Assembly (NCBI GenBank): GCA_965226045.1
Contig: CBDDBU010000025.1
Location: forward strand, 62,001 to 126,000
Source: CBDDBU01 sp965226045
GTDB taxonomy: Bacteria > Pseudomonadota > Alphaproteobacteria > VGEJ01
Length of the DNA stretch: 64,000 nucleotides
Reading direction: 5' to 3'
In this document: positions 26,271 to 34,298 of the stretch, in pieces
Layout: each line of letters opens with the position of its first letter
Numbering within the stretch: the stretch's first letter is position 1
The notes under the pieces: model-generated
Database searches by the model: none
What the model saw: the letters and a program-made list of their open reading frames with translations, nothing else
Told to the model about the DNA's origin: nothing
Translations under genes and position numbers: made by a program

Positions 26271-27364
26271 CGGCGATGCCCGGTCTCAAGTTCGCGCTCA
26301 AGGTAGAGGCTATAGCGCGACATGAAAAAACAGAAACAGAAGTATATGACGGCGATAAACACATAGCCCTCGACGAAATAGGCGCGCCATTCGGGATCGG
26401 AGATCGCCTGACGGGTGGCGAGCAGGAGGTCGGTCAGGCTAACGATGGCAACAAGCGAGGTGTCCTTGAACATGCCGATGAAGGTGTTGACGATCGGCGG
26501 AATCACCAGACGGATGGCCTGGGGTAGGATGATGTTGCCGGTCATTCGCCAGTAGCCGAGGCCCAGGGCACGCGCGGCCTCGTATTGCCCGGCCGGAACC
26601 GCCTGAAGCCCGCCCCGGATCACCTCCGCCAGATAGGCGGCGGTAAACAAGATGATCGCGACCTGGGCGCGGAGAAGCGCATTCAGGTTTACGCCGCTCG
26701 GCAGGAACAGAGGCAGCATGAACGAGGCCATGAACAATAGGCTTATCAGCGGCACTCCACGAATAAGCTCGATGTAGGCGACCGAGAACGCGCGCACCAC
26801 CGGCATCTCGGATCGCCGCCCCAGCGCGAGAAGGATCGACAGAGGGAAAGCGACCACGACGCCAAAGACGGAGAGGATCAAGGTCAGCGGCAGTCCACCC
26901 CATAAACTGATCTCGACATAGGCGAGACCAAACACACCGCCCCACATCAGGGTCCCGAACAGGGCGAGCCCGCCGACCCACAGGACCCCTAACCACAGCT
27001 TCCAGTTGGCGCGACTACAGCTCATCGCCAGCATCACGATCAACAGAACCACGCCGAGCAGCGGACGCCACTGTTCATCGAACGGGTACCGGCCGAACAG
27101 AATCAGCCGGTACTTTTCATGCAGGAAGGCCCAGCACGCCCCCGCCGCCGCCTTGCAGACATCGGCGCCGACCGCCCCCCATACGGCATCGAGAAAAACC
27201 CAATCCACCGTCGGTGGGACGATGCTCGCCAGCAGGACGAGTGCGAACACGGTCAGGATCGTGTTCCACGGGCCATCGAACAGGTTGGTCCTCAGCCAAC
27301 CCACCACACCGACCGTGGCGCGCGGCGGCCGCACCGTCACGCTCGGGTCCAGGCGATCGACCAT
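26267..27364 (-). CDS. aapM: General L-amino-acid ABC transporter permease AapM, copy 2
   Basis: Identical predicted protein to copy 1 at 15777 (365 residues, permease domain in the C-terminal two thirds). Downstream aapP is broken by the IS256-type insertion, so this copy would depend on the upstream AapP copy or the re-started copy 2 for its ATPase. Confidence 0.92.
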   Translation of the reverse strand: MVDRLDPSVTVRPPRATVGVVGWLRTNLFDGPWNTILTVFALVLLASIVPPTVDWVFLDAVWGAVGADVCKAAAGACWAFLHEKYRLILFGRYPFDEQWRPLLGVVLLIVMLAMSCSRANWKLWLGVLWVGGLALFGTLMWGGVFGLAYVEISLWGGLPLTLILSVFGVVVAFPLSILLALGRRSEMPVVRAFSVAYIELIRGVPLISLLFMASFMLPLFLPSGVNLNALLRAQVAIILFTAAYLAEVIRGGLQAVPAGQYEAARALGLGYWRMTGNIILPQAIRLVIPPIVNTFIGMFKDTSLVAIVSLTDLLLATRQAISDPEWRAYFVEGYVFIAVIYFCFCFFMSRYSLYLERELETGHRR

Positions 27365-27365
27365 C

Positions 27366-28559
27366 TCAGCGCTCCACCAGCGCGGCGAGCCGGTTGTACC
27401 AGTTCATGAACGTCGAGATAGCCAGGCTGATAGTGAGGTAGACGGCCATGAGAATGGCGATGCACTCGATGGCCTGGCCGGTCTGGTTGAGGCTCGTGTT
27501 GGTGACGGCGACGAGATCGGGGTAGCCGATCGCCACCGCCAACGAGCTGTTCTTGGTGATGTTCAGATACTGGCTGGTGATCGGCGGAATGATGACGCGC
27601 AGCGCTTGCGGCAAAACCACTAGTCGGAGAACGCGTCCGCGCCTCAGGCCCAGCGCCAGGGCGGCCTCGGTCTGGCCCCAATCCACGGCCAGCAGGCCGC
27701 TTCTCACGATCTCGGCGATAAAGCCCGCAGTGTAGATCGTGAGGCCAAACAACAGGGCCATGAACTCGGGCGTGATCTCGTCGCCCCCGGCGTAGCGGAA
27801 CCCCTGCCACTCGGGCATGTCCAGGGCGAGCGGGGCGCCGCCAAGCGCGAACACGGCGAGCGGCGGCGCCAACACCAGCGCCAAGACCGGCCATACGATG
27901 GGGCGCTGCTCACCCGCCTCTTCCTGGCGCGCGCGGGCCCAGCGGCGATACAGCCAGGCGCCGATGCACCCGATCGCGAATGCCGCGATAAGGTAGGGGT
28001 GCAGCGGGTCGTACCGGGGCACGGCGTACGCGAGCCCGCTCTTGTTGAGGAAGATCCCGGCCAGCGGGCTGAGCGCCCCCTGGCCGGCCGGCAGCGCGCC
28101 GGTGATGAGGCTGTACCAAAAGAACAGCTGAAGCAGCAGCGGCACGTTGCGAACCGTCTCGACATAGACGGTCGCCATCTTCGCGATGAGCCAGTTGCGA
28201 GAGAGCCGGGCGATGCCGACGACCACGCCGATAACGCTGGCGAAAACGATGCCGATGGCGGCGACGCGCAGGGTGTTGAGAAGCCCGACGAAGAAGGCCC
28301 GCAAGTATGAATCGGCGGCGTCGAACGGAATCACCGTCTCGCCGATGAAAAATCCCGCCTCCTGATCGAGGAAGCCGAAACCGGTGCGGATCTCGCGTTC
28401 GGAGAGATTGTCGAGGGTATTCGAGACGAAATAGTAGGCGGCCCCGACGACCGCCGCGACGAGCAACGCCTGATAGAAAATGGCGCGCGCGCCGCGATCG
28501 TTCCAAATCGACCCGCGCGATGGCCGCGCTATCTCCACGCCGGCGGTTTTGTCGCTCAT
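27366..28559 (-). CDS. aapQ: General L-amino-acid ABC transporter permease AapQ, copy 2
   Basis: Identical predicted protein to copy 1 at 16876 (397 residues). Same 2-bp spacing to aapM and 87-bp spacing to aapJ. The upstream gap carries the single base difference at 28629 (G; T in copy 1), so the copies can be told apart by sequencing. Confidence 0.92.
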   Translation of the reverse strand: MSDKTAGVEIARPSRGSIWNDRGARAIFYQALLVAAVVGAAYYFVSNTLDNLSEREIRTGFGFLDQEAGFFIGETVIPFDAADSYLRAFFVGLLNTLRVAAIGIVFASVIGVVVGIARLSRNWLIAKMATVYVETVRNVPLLLQLFFWYSLITGALPAGQGALSPLAGIFLNKSGLAYAVPRYDPLHPYLIAAFAIGCIGAWLYRRWARARQEEAGEQRPIVWPVLALVLAPPLAVFALGGAPLALDMPEWQGFRYAGGDEITPEFMALLFGLTIYTAGFIAEIVRSGLLAVDWGQTEAALALGLRRGRVLRLVVLPQALRVIIPPITSQYLNITKNSSLAVAIGYPDLVAVTNTSLNQTGQAIECIAILMAVYLTISLAISTFMNWYNRLAALVER

Positions 28560-28646
28560 CGACCGCCTACACGCAACGACCGACTACGCGCAACGGCCGA
28601 CCGCGCGCCGAGGGGGCGCTACCCGTGGGGCAGCGCCCCATCCGGT

Positions 28647-29666
28647 TCAGCGCGCTGGCATCGCGTACATCAAGCCGCCCTCGGTCCACAACGCATTGAT
28701 ACCGCGCTCCAATCGAAGCGGCGTGTTGGGGCCGACATTGCGATCGAAGATCTCGCCGTAGTTGCCGACCGCCTTGATGATGTTGAAGGCCCAATCGTTG
28801 TCCAGCCCCTGAAGTGCGCCCATCTCGCCCGCGGTGCCGAGCAGGCGCTGGACGACCGGATCGGTGGTGTTCGCCCTCGTGTCACCGACATTGGCCGCGG
28901 TGACGCCCTTCTCCTCCGCCTCGATGGTGGCATAGATGACCCACTTGACGATGGTGAACCACTGCTCATCGCCGCGCCGCACGACAGGTCCCAAAGGCTC
29001 CTTGGAGATGATCTCGGGTAGAATCACGTAGTCGTCGGGGTTAGGCGCATCGACGGCCCGGATCGACGCAAGACCGGAGGCGTCGGTGGTGTAGACCTGG
29101 CAACGGCCGTTGAAGAATCCGACCTTGGACTCGGCCAGCGATTCGTACACGACGGGCTTGAACGACATGCCTCGGGATCGAAAGAAGTCGGCAAGGTTGA
29201 GCTCGGTCGTCGTCCCCGCCTGCACGCACACCTCCGCCCCGTCGAGCTCGAATGCGCTGGCGACGCCGAGTGATTTTGGCACCATGAAACCCTGGCCGTC
29301 GAAGTAAGTGACGCCGGCGAACACCAGACCCAACGAAGCGTCGCGGGTCAGCGTCCAGGTGGTGTTGCGCGAGAGCACGTCGATCTCGCCCGATTGCAGG
29401 GCGGTGAACCGCTGCTGGGCGCTCAACGGTGTGTATTTGACCTTGTCGCCGTCGCCGAGCACGGCGGCCGCGATGGCCTTGCAATAGTCGACATCTAGGC
29501 CGGTCCAACCGCCCTGGCTGTCGGCGATCGCGAAACCGGCAAGGCCGGTGTTGACGCCGCACTGAACAAAGCCCTTGGCGCGGACGTCGTCCAACGTGCC
29601 TGCCTGCGCCGTCATCGCCAACGTCGCAATGGCCCCGGCGGCCGCGATAATCCTCCAAGCGTGCAT
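28647..29666 (-). CDS. aapJ: General L-amino-acid-binding protein AapJ, copy 2
   Basis: Identical predicted protein to copy 1 at 18157 (339 residues, signal peptide ending AQAG). Its divergent neighbour here is the complete metC, so this is the native arrangement of the shared aapJ-metC control region. Confidence 0.93.
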   Translation of the reverse strand: MHAWRIIAAAGAIATLAMTAQAGTLDDVRAKGFVQCGVNTGLAGFAIADSQGGWTGLDVDYCKAIAAAVLGDGDKVKYTPLSAQQRFTALQSGEIDVLSRNTTWTLTRDASLGLVFAGVTYFDGQGFMVPKSLGVASAFELDGAEVCVQAGTTTELNLADFFRSRGMSFKPVVYESLAESKVGFFNGRCQVYTTDASGLASIRAVDAPNPDDYVILPEIISKEPLGPVVRRGDEQWFTIVKWVIYATIEAEEKGVTAANVGDTRANTTDPVVQRLLGTAGEMGALQGLDNDWAFNIIKAVGNYGEIFDRNVGPNTPLRLERGINALWTEGGLMYAMPAR

Positions 29667-29870
29667 CGTTACCCCCTTGCTCGCATCCCCACGAATATGG
29701 CGGGCCTCAAGCGGCGACCGCCCCTCCGCGACGGTACCACAGCGTTCCGCACGGTCTCAAGGCGGCCACCCCCGCGCGGGTGCCCACCGACTGGCGCGGC
29801 CTGACCCGTAGTGACATGATGTGGCCGCCGTTCAACCACCGGCGGCGCACCAAGACAAGCGACGCACTCC

Positions 29871-31037
29871 ATGAAAGATGAGACGCGTATCACCGCCGAG
29901 GGACGCGGCGGGAGCCACGGCATCGTCAACATGCCGGTCTATCGCGCCTCGACGGTACTGTTTCCGACCGTGGCGGACCTAGAGGCCGCACAACAGCCGA
30001 ACCAGGGCGAGAGGCGCCTCACCTATGGGCGTCAGGGCACGCCGACAATCTGGGCGCTCGAAGACGCGATCGTCGCGCTCGAGGGCGGACATGCCTGCAC
30101 CGTGGTCTCATCAGGTTTGGCCGCCATTACCACTTCGCTTCTGGGATTCCTCGGTGCCGGCGATCATTTGTTGATGGTCGACAGCACCTATGGCCCGACC
30201 CGACGGTTTTGCGACGAGATGCTGACCGATCTCGGTATCGAAACCACCTTTTACGATCCGCTGATCGGCGCCGAGATTGGATCTTTGATGCGACCCCATA
30301 CCAAGGTCGTATTCCTGGAATCGCCGGGTTCGCAGACCTTCGAGATTCAGGACGTGCCGGCCATCGTCAAGGTCGCGCGCGAGCGTGGCGCGGTGACCAT
30401 CATGGACAACACCTGGGCGACGCCCTTGCTGTTCAAACCGCTCGAACATGGCGTCGACGTCTCCGTTCTAGCGGCGACGAAGTACATCGTGGGTCATGCC
30501 GATGCGATGCTCGGCACGATCACGGCGACGCCGGAAGCGTGGCCGACGGTCAACCGGTCGCGCGGCAATCTCGGCGGCTTCGCGAGCCCGGATGATTGCT
30601 ATCTCGGATTGCGGGGTTTGCGAACACTCGCGCTACGTTTGGCGCGACACGAAGCCTCCGCGCTGCACGTCGCGCGCTGGCTGGACAGTCGACCGGAAGT
30701 CGCGCGCGTTCTGCACCCCGCCCTGCCGCACGACCCAGGGCACGACATTTGGCGGCGTGACTTCACCGGTGCGTCGGGGCTGTTCGGCGCGGTGTTCGAA
30801 CCGTGCCCCAAGGCGGCGATCGATGCTTTTCTGAACGCGACGGAACTGTTTGAAATGGGCTATTCGTGGGGCGGCTTTGAGAGCCTGATCATCCCTACCG
30901 ATCCCGCCAAGGGTCGCACGGCGACGGCGTGGACCGAACCAGGACCGAGTGTGCGGATCCATATCGGACTCGAGGACCCCGACGACTTGATCGCCGACTT
31001 GGAACAAAGCTTCGCGCGAATGGCTGCGGCAGCCTGA
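29871..31037 (+). CDS. metC: Cystathionine beta-lyase-type PLP enzyme (MetC), complete copy
   Basis: A 388-residue Cys/Met-metabolism PLP enzyme. It cleaves cystathionine to homocysteine, pyruvate and ammonia. The cofactor lysine is K204 in AATKYIVGHAD; other family marks are TYGRQGTPT (49-57), SSGLAAI, DSTYGPTRRF and the late WGGFESL. The last is typical of bacterial MetC. It is divergent from aapJ and followed after 3 bp by hisI. The 5' 117 bp also exist as a truncated copy at 19381. A gamma-lyase activity cannot be excluded. Confidence 0.9.
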   Translation: MKDETRITAEGRGGSHGIVNMPVYRASTVLFPTVADLEAAQQPNQGERRLTYGRQGTPTIWALEDAIVALEGGHACTVVSSGLAAITTSLLGFLGAGDHLLMVDSTYGPTRRFCDEMLTDLGIETTFYDPLIGAEIGSLMRPHTKVVFLESPGSQTFEIQDVPAIVKVARERGAVTIMDNTWATPLLFKPLEHGVDVSVLAATKYIVGHADAMLGTITATPEAWPTVNRSRGNLGGFASPDDCYLGLRGLRTLALRLARHEASALHVARWLDSRPEVARVLHPALPHDPGHDIWRRDFTGASGLFGAVFEPCPKAAIDAFLNATELFEMGYSWGGFESLIIPTDPAKGRTATAWTEPGPSVRIHIGLEDPDDLIADLEQSFARMAAAA

Positions 31038-31040
31038 GCC

Positions 31041-31439
31041 ATGGATAGTGACCAGGAGTTCGATGACATCCTCGCCGGAGTCCGGTTCGACGAGCAGGGA
31101 TTGGTGCCGGCCATCGCCCAACAGCACGATAGTGGCGAGGTGCTGATGATGGCCTGGATGAACCGCGACGCGATTGTCCAGACGTTGAGGAGCAAACAGG
31201 CGGTTTACTGGTCGCGCTCGCGCGGAAAATTGTGGCTCAAAGGCGAGACCTCGGGTCAGACCCAGGCGGTGGTGGACTTTCGCATCGATTGCGACGGCGA
31301 CACGATCCTGCTGCTCGTCGATCAAGAGGGAGTCGCCTGCCACACGGGGCGGCGAAGCTGTTTCTTCAACGCCGTCCGGAGCGGGCAGGTGCGCGTAATC
31401 GCGGCTCCTGAGGTCGACCCCAAGAGCCTCTACTCGTAG
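31041..31439 (+). CDS. hisI: Phosphoribosyl-AMP cyclohydrolase
   Basis: A 132-residue enzyme of histidine synthesis that opens the adenine ring of phosphoribosyl-AMP. The metal-binding cluster D83-C84-D85-G-D87 and the zinc cysteines C100 and C107 in GVACHTGRRSC are all present. Single-domain form without the HisE part, as is usual in alphaproteobacteria. It lies 3 bp after metC and 27 bp before modA; no other his gene is nearby. Confidence 0.94.
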   Translation: MDSDQEFDDILAGVRFDEQGLVPAIAQQHDSGEVLMMAWMNRDAIVQTLRSKQAVYWSRSRGKLWLKGETSGQTQAVVDFRIDCDGDTILLLVDQEGVACHTGRRSCFFNAVRSGQVRVIAAPEVDPKSLYS

Positions 31440-31466
31440 ATCGCGGCGGTGCCGGGACCCGAGGCA

Positions 31467-32237
31467 ATGTTCGTAGCGCTGGCCCGGGTGGCGACGATGC
31501 TCGTCGTCGGGGCGTTCACCGTCGGCCCGGCGCTGGCCGAGACCCTGACGCTGTTGGCCGCGGCGAGCACCGTCGAGGCGGTCGAAGAGGCACTCGGTCG
31601 TTTCCGCGCTGCTCACGATCAGCAAATCCAAGCCTCGTACGCGTCGAGCTCGGCGCTGGCACGCCAGATCGAGTACGGCGCGCCCGCCGATATCTTCATC
31701 TCAGCCAACACACGGTGGATGGATTACCTGGCCGAGCGGGGCCATGTTGCAGCGGCGCTGCGCCGCGACCTGCTCACCAACGAGCTGGTGTGGATCGCCC
31801 CTGACGATGGGGCTCCGGCACCGGCCTCGCTCGATGCACTGGGCACGCAATTGGGCGCGCGACTAGGCGCGGGCCGCCTCGCGGTCGGCGATCCCGACCA
31901 TGTGCCGGCGGGAATGTATGCGCGACAGGCACTCGAAACCCTCGGCCTGTGGGACGTGGTGCGCGACCGTCTGGCGCCGGCCCAGAACGTGCGCGTGGCG
32001 TTGATGCTGGTCGCCCGGGGCGAGGCGCCGCTCGGCATCGTCTATCGAACCGACGCCACCGCGGCCGCCGGCGTGCGGATCATCGACGCCCTTCCAGCCG
32101 CGAGCCACGCCCCCATCGTCTACCCGATCGCCGTGGTCAGGGGGCACCAACGCGAGACCGTCAGGTCCCTGTTCGATTTCCTGACATCTGCCGAGGCGGC
32201 CGAGGTGTTCCGTCGCCACGGCTTCGGCATCCCCTAA
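31467..32237 (+). CDS. modA: Molybdate-binding periplasmic protein ModA
   Basis: A periplasmic oxyanion-binding protein of about 256 residues. A signal peptide ends at ALA-ET, followed by TLTLLAAASTVEAVEEAL. The oxyanion-site serines are in AAAS and YASSSALARQIEYGAPADIFISAN (read in pieces), and the tyrosine in LGIVYRTDA is typical. I chose the ATG at 31467 because it gives a normal signal peptide; a GTG at 31449 adds six residues. First gene of modABC. Tungstate binding is a possible alternative. Confidence 0.9.
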   Translation: MFVALARVATMLVVGAFTVGPALAETLTLLAAASTVEAVEEALGRFRAAHDQQIQASYASSSALARQIEYGAPADIFISANTRWMDYLAERGHVAAALRRDLLTNELVWIAPDDGAPAPASLDALGTQLGARLGAGRLAVGDPDHVPAGMYARQALETLGLWDVVRDRLAPAQNVRVALMLVARGEAPLGIVYRTDATAAAGVRIIDALPAASHAPIVYPIAVVRGHQRETVRSLFDFLTSAEAAEVFRRHGFGIP

Positions 32238-32246
32238 GGCGACGGC

Positions 32247-32939
32247 GTGTTGACGGAGATCGAGCTCCAGGCGCTCTGGCTCTCCCTTCGCGTCGGTTTT
32301 TGGAGCACGGTGGTCGCGTTGCCCTTGGCGCTCCTGGCCGCCTGGGTGCTATCGCGACGGCGCTTTCCCGGACGGCGCCTGCTTGACGTTGTGGTCCACG
32401 TGCCGTTGGTCTTGCCGCCGGTGGTGGTGGGTTATTTGCTGTTGATCCTGCTGGGCCGCCAAGGTCCGCTCGGCGGGCTCCTCCACCAATGGTTTGAGGT
32501 TACCGTCGTTTTCACCTGGCAAGGCGCCGCGATCGCATCGGCGGTCATGGCCTTCCCGTTGGCCGTGCGCGCGATCAGATTGTCCCTCGACGCGGTCGAT
32601 CGGCGCTTGGAAACGGCGGCGCGAACCCTTGGGGCCTCGCCCGTACGGGTCTTCGTTACGATCACGCTGCCGCTGACGGCGCCCGGCATCCTGGCCGGCG
32701 CGGTGCTTGGCTTCGCCCGATCGGTGGGCGAATTTGGGGCGACAATCACGTTTGTCTCCAACATCGCCGGTGAGACGCGCACGCTGCCCTTGGCGCTGTT
32801 CACGGCGGTGCAAACCCCCGGCGCCGAGCCGGCGGCGGCCCGTCTGGTCATCATCTCCGTGGTGATAGCGCTGGTCGCGCTGCTGGCCTCCGAGCTGTTG
32901 GCCCAGCGCTTCGCCCGCCACCTCGAAGGCCGCCCATGA
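32247..32939 (+). CDS. modB: Molybdate ABC transporter permease ModB
   Basis: A 230-residue permease with about five membrane segments. The ModB marks are PLVLPPVVVGYLLLILLG near residue 50, the coupling region LETAARTLGASPVRVFVTITLPL, and FARSVGEFGATITFVSNI (each read in pieces). GTG or TTG start region at 32247, 9 bp after modA. The last 4 bases overlap modC. Confidence 0.92.
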   Translation: MLTEIELQALWLSLRVGFWSTVVALPLALLAAWVLSRRRFPGRRLLDVVVHVPLVLPPVVVGYLLLILLGRQGPLGGLLHQWFEVTVVFTWQGAAIASAVMAFPLAVRAIRLSLDAVDRRLETAARTLGASPVRVFVTITLPLTAPGILAGAVLGFARSVGEFGATITFVSNIAGETRTLPLALFTAVQTPGAEPAAARLVIISVVIALVALLASELLAQRFARHLEGRP

Positions 32940-34051
32940 TCGAGGCGACGCTGCGACATCGGCTGGGCGCCTTCGCGCTCGATCTGAGCTTTCGCTCGGA
33001 GGGCGGCGTGGTCGCCCTGTTCGGCGCGTCTGGCGCGGGCAAAACCACCGTCGCCAACCTGATCGCCGGCCTGCTGCGGCCCGACGCCGGGCGCATCGTG
33101 GTGGGCGGCCGCGAGCTGTTCGATTCCGAGCGTGGCATCGATGTGCCGCCCGAGCGGCGCCGGCTCGGCTACGTGTTCCAGGAGGATCGGCTGTTCCCCC
33201 ACATCAGCGTGCGGCGCAATCTGACCTACGGGCGTAGGCCCGCGTCAGCCGCCGACCCGCGCGTGACCCTGGACCAGGTGGTCGACATCCTGGGGCTCAG
33301 CAAGCTTCTGGGACGGCGGCCGGCCGGCCTCTCGGGTGGTGAAAAACAGCGGGTCGCCATTGGCCGCGCGCTGCTGGCCAACCCTCGCCTGCTGGTGATG
33401 GACGAACCGCTCACCAATCTCGATGCCGCGCGCCGCGCCGAGATTCTGGGATTTGTCGAGCGTCTGCGCGACACCTTCGCCATCCCGATTCTCTATGTGA
33501 GTCACAGCGTCGAGGAGATCGTGCGCCTCGCCGATCAGGTCGTGGCCATCGCCGAGGGCCAAGTGATAGCGGCCGGCAGCGTCGAGGACGTCATGAGCCG
33601 CCGAGAGCTGAGCCCCATCCTAGGGCCCTTCGATGCCGGCGCGGTCATGGCGGCCCATGTCGAGGCGCATGATCGCCGGTTCGAGCTCACCCGTCTGGGC
33701 GTGAAGGCTGGAACTCTGACCGTCTCGCGGATAGATCTCCCGGTTGGCGCGCGGCTGCGGGTGCGGGTGCGAGCGCGCGACGTAATCCTCGCCCGCACCA
33801 TGCCCGAGCACATCAGCACGCTCAACGTGCTGAGGGGAACCGTGGTGGAAGTCGCGGCCAGCGAGGGCCCACAGGCGGAGGTCCTGCTCGACGTCGGCTC
33901 GCCTTTGTGGGCGCGGGTGACGCGGCGGTCGGTCGAGGCCCTGGGCCTGGTTCCCGGGATCGAGGTACATGCGCTGATCAAGGCGGTCGCGATCGACCGC
34001 GAGGCCACCGGATATGGGGGCGCCACGCTCTCCGTGGACGATCATACCTGA
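32936..34051 (+). CDS. modC: Molybdate ABC transporter ATPase ModC
   Basis: A 371-residue protein: ABC ATPase domain (1-230) followed by a TOBE/MOP-type domain (about 300-365) that binds molybdate. Walker A is GASGAGKTT, signature LSGGEKQRVAIGRAL, Walker B LLVMDEPLTNLD, switch histidine in YVSHSVEE. The C-terminal part has the MOP-like stretch ISTLNVLRGTVVEV. It ends the operon. No ModE regulator gene or Mo-co riboswitch is visible nearby. Confidence 0.93.
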   Translation: MIEATLRHRLGAFALDLSFRSEGGVVALFGASGAGKTTVANLIAGLLRPDAGRIVVGGRELFDSERGIDVPPERRRLGYVFQEDRLFPHISVRRNLTYGRRPASAADPRVTLDQVVDILGLSKLLGRRPAGLSGGEKQRVAIGRALLANPRLLVMDEPLTNLDAARRAEILGFVERLRDTFAIPILYVSHSVEEIVRLADQVVAIAEGQVIAAGSVEDVMSRRELSPILGPFDAGAVMAAHVEAHDRRFELTRLGVKAGTLTVSRIDLPVGARLRVRVRARDVILARTMPEHISTLNVLRGTVVEVAASEGPQAEVLLDVGSPLWARVTRRSVEALGLVPGIEVHALIKAVAIDREATGYGGATLSVDDHT

Positions 34052-34070
34052 TCGCCCTAGCCTCCCGGTT

Positions 34071-34203
34071 GGGCTTTGTCAGACTAACGCCGATCAGGTT
34101 GAAATAGTGGTTTTGGGCCGTCCATGATTCGCGCAGAATAGTTGTGATTTTCTATAACTATTAGGTGATTGAAAGTGGCTAGAATTTTAGTCTGACAATG
34201 CCC
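34071..34203. repeat. 133-bp MITE-like element with 17-bp terminal inverted repeats
   Basis: The left end GGGCTTTGTCAGACTAA (34071-34087) and the right end TTAGTCTGACAATGCCC (34187-34203) are inverse complements at 16 of 17 positions. The interior has no open frame and is more AT-rich than its surroundings. No convincing target duplication flanks it. It could be a solo non-autonomous derivative of an IS or the ends left by an internal deletion. I do not recognise the parent element. Confidence 0.65.
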
Positions 34204-34298
34204 TCGCGCTCCATCATCGCCGGGAAGCTGTGCACCACCATGCGGGCGGACGACGTGACCGAGACCCTCACGCTAGCCCTGCAGGCATCAGGCTGGGA
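34204..34298 (+). pseudogene. Fragment of an IS3-family transposase (OrfB/integrase core)
   Basis: Read in one frame, the segment gives S-R-S-I-I-A-G-K-L-C-T-T-M-R-A-D-D-V followed by T-E-T-L-T-L-A-L-Q-A-S-G, which matches the strand-helix part of IS3-family OrfB proteins that in relatives is followed by the second catalytic region. It starts directly after the MITE-like element and is cut at 34298 by the IS256-type element. About 31 codons remain; the rest is gone. Confidence 0.65.

Larger units (their letters stand above)
19493..29987. repeat. Downstream copy of the tandem duplication, enlarged by two insertions
   Basis: Same order and orientation as 11856-19497. It contains a 1,465-bp element plus 4-bp duplication inside the IS1182 transposase, and a 1,375-bp IS256-family element plus 9-bp duplication at aapP. 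Apart from these, I found two base differences (23839 and 28629). It runs on into an unbroken metC, so the downstream end is the ancestral chromosomal arrangement. Confidence 0.95.
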
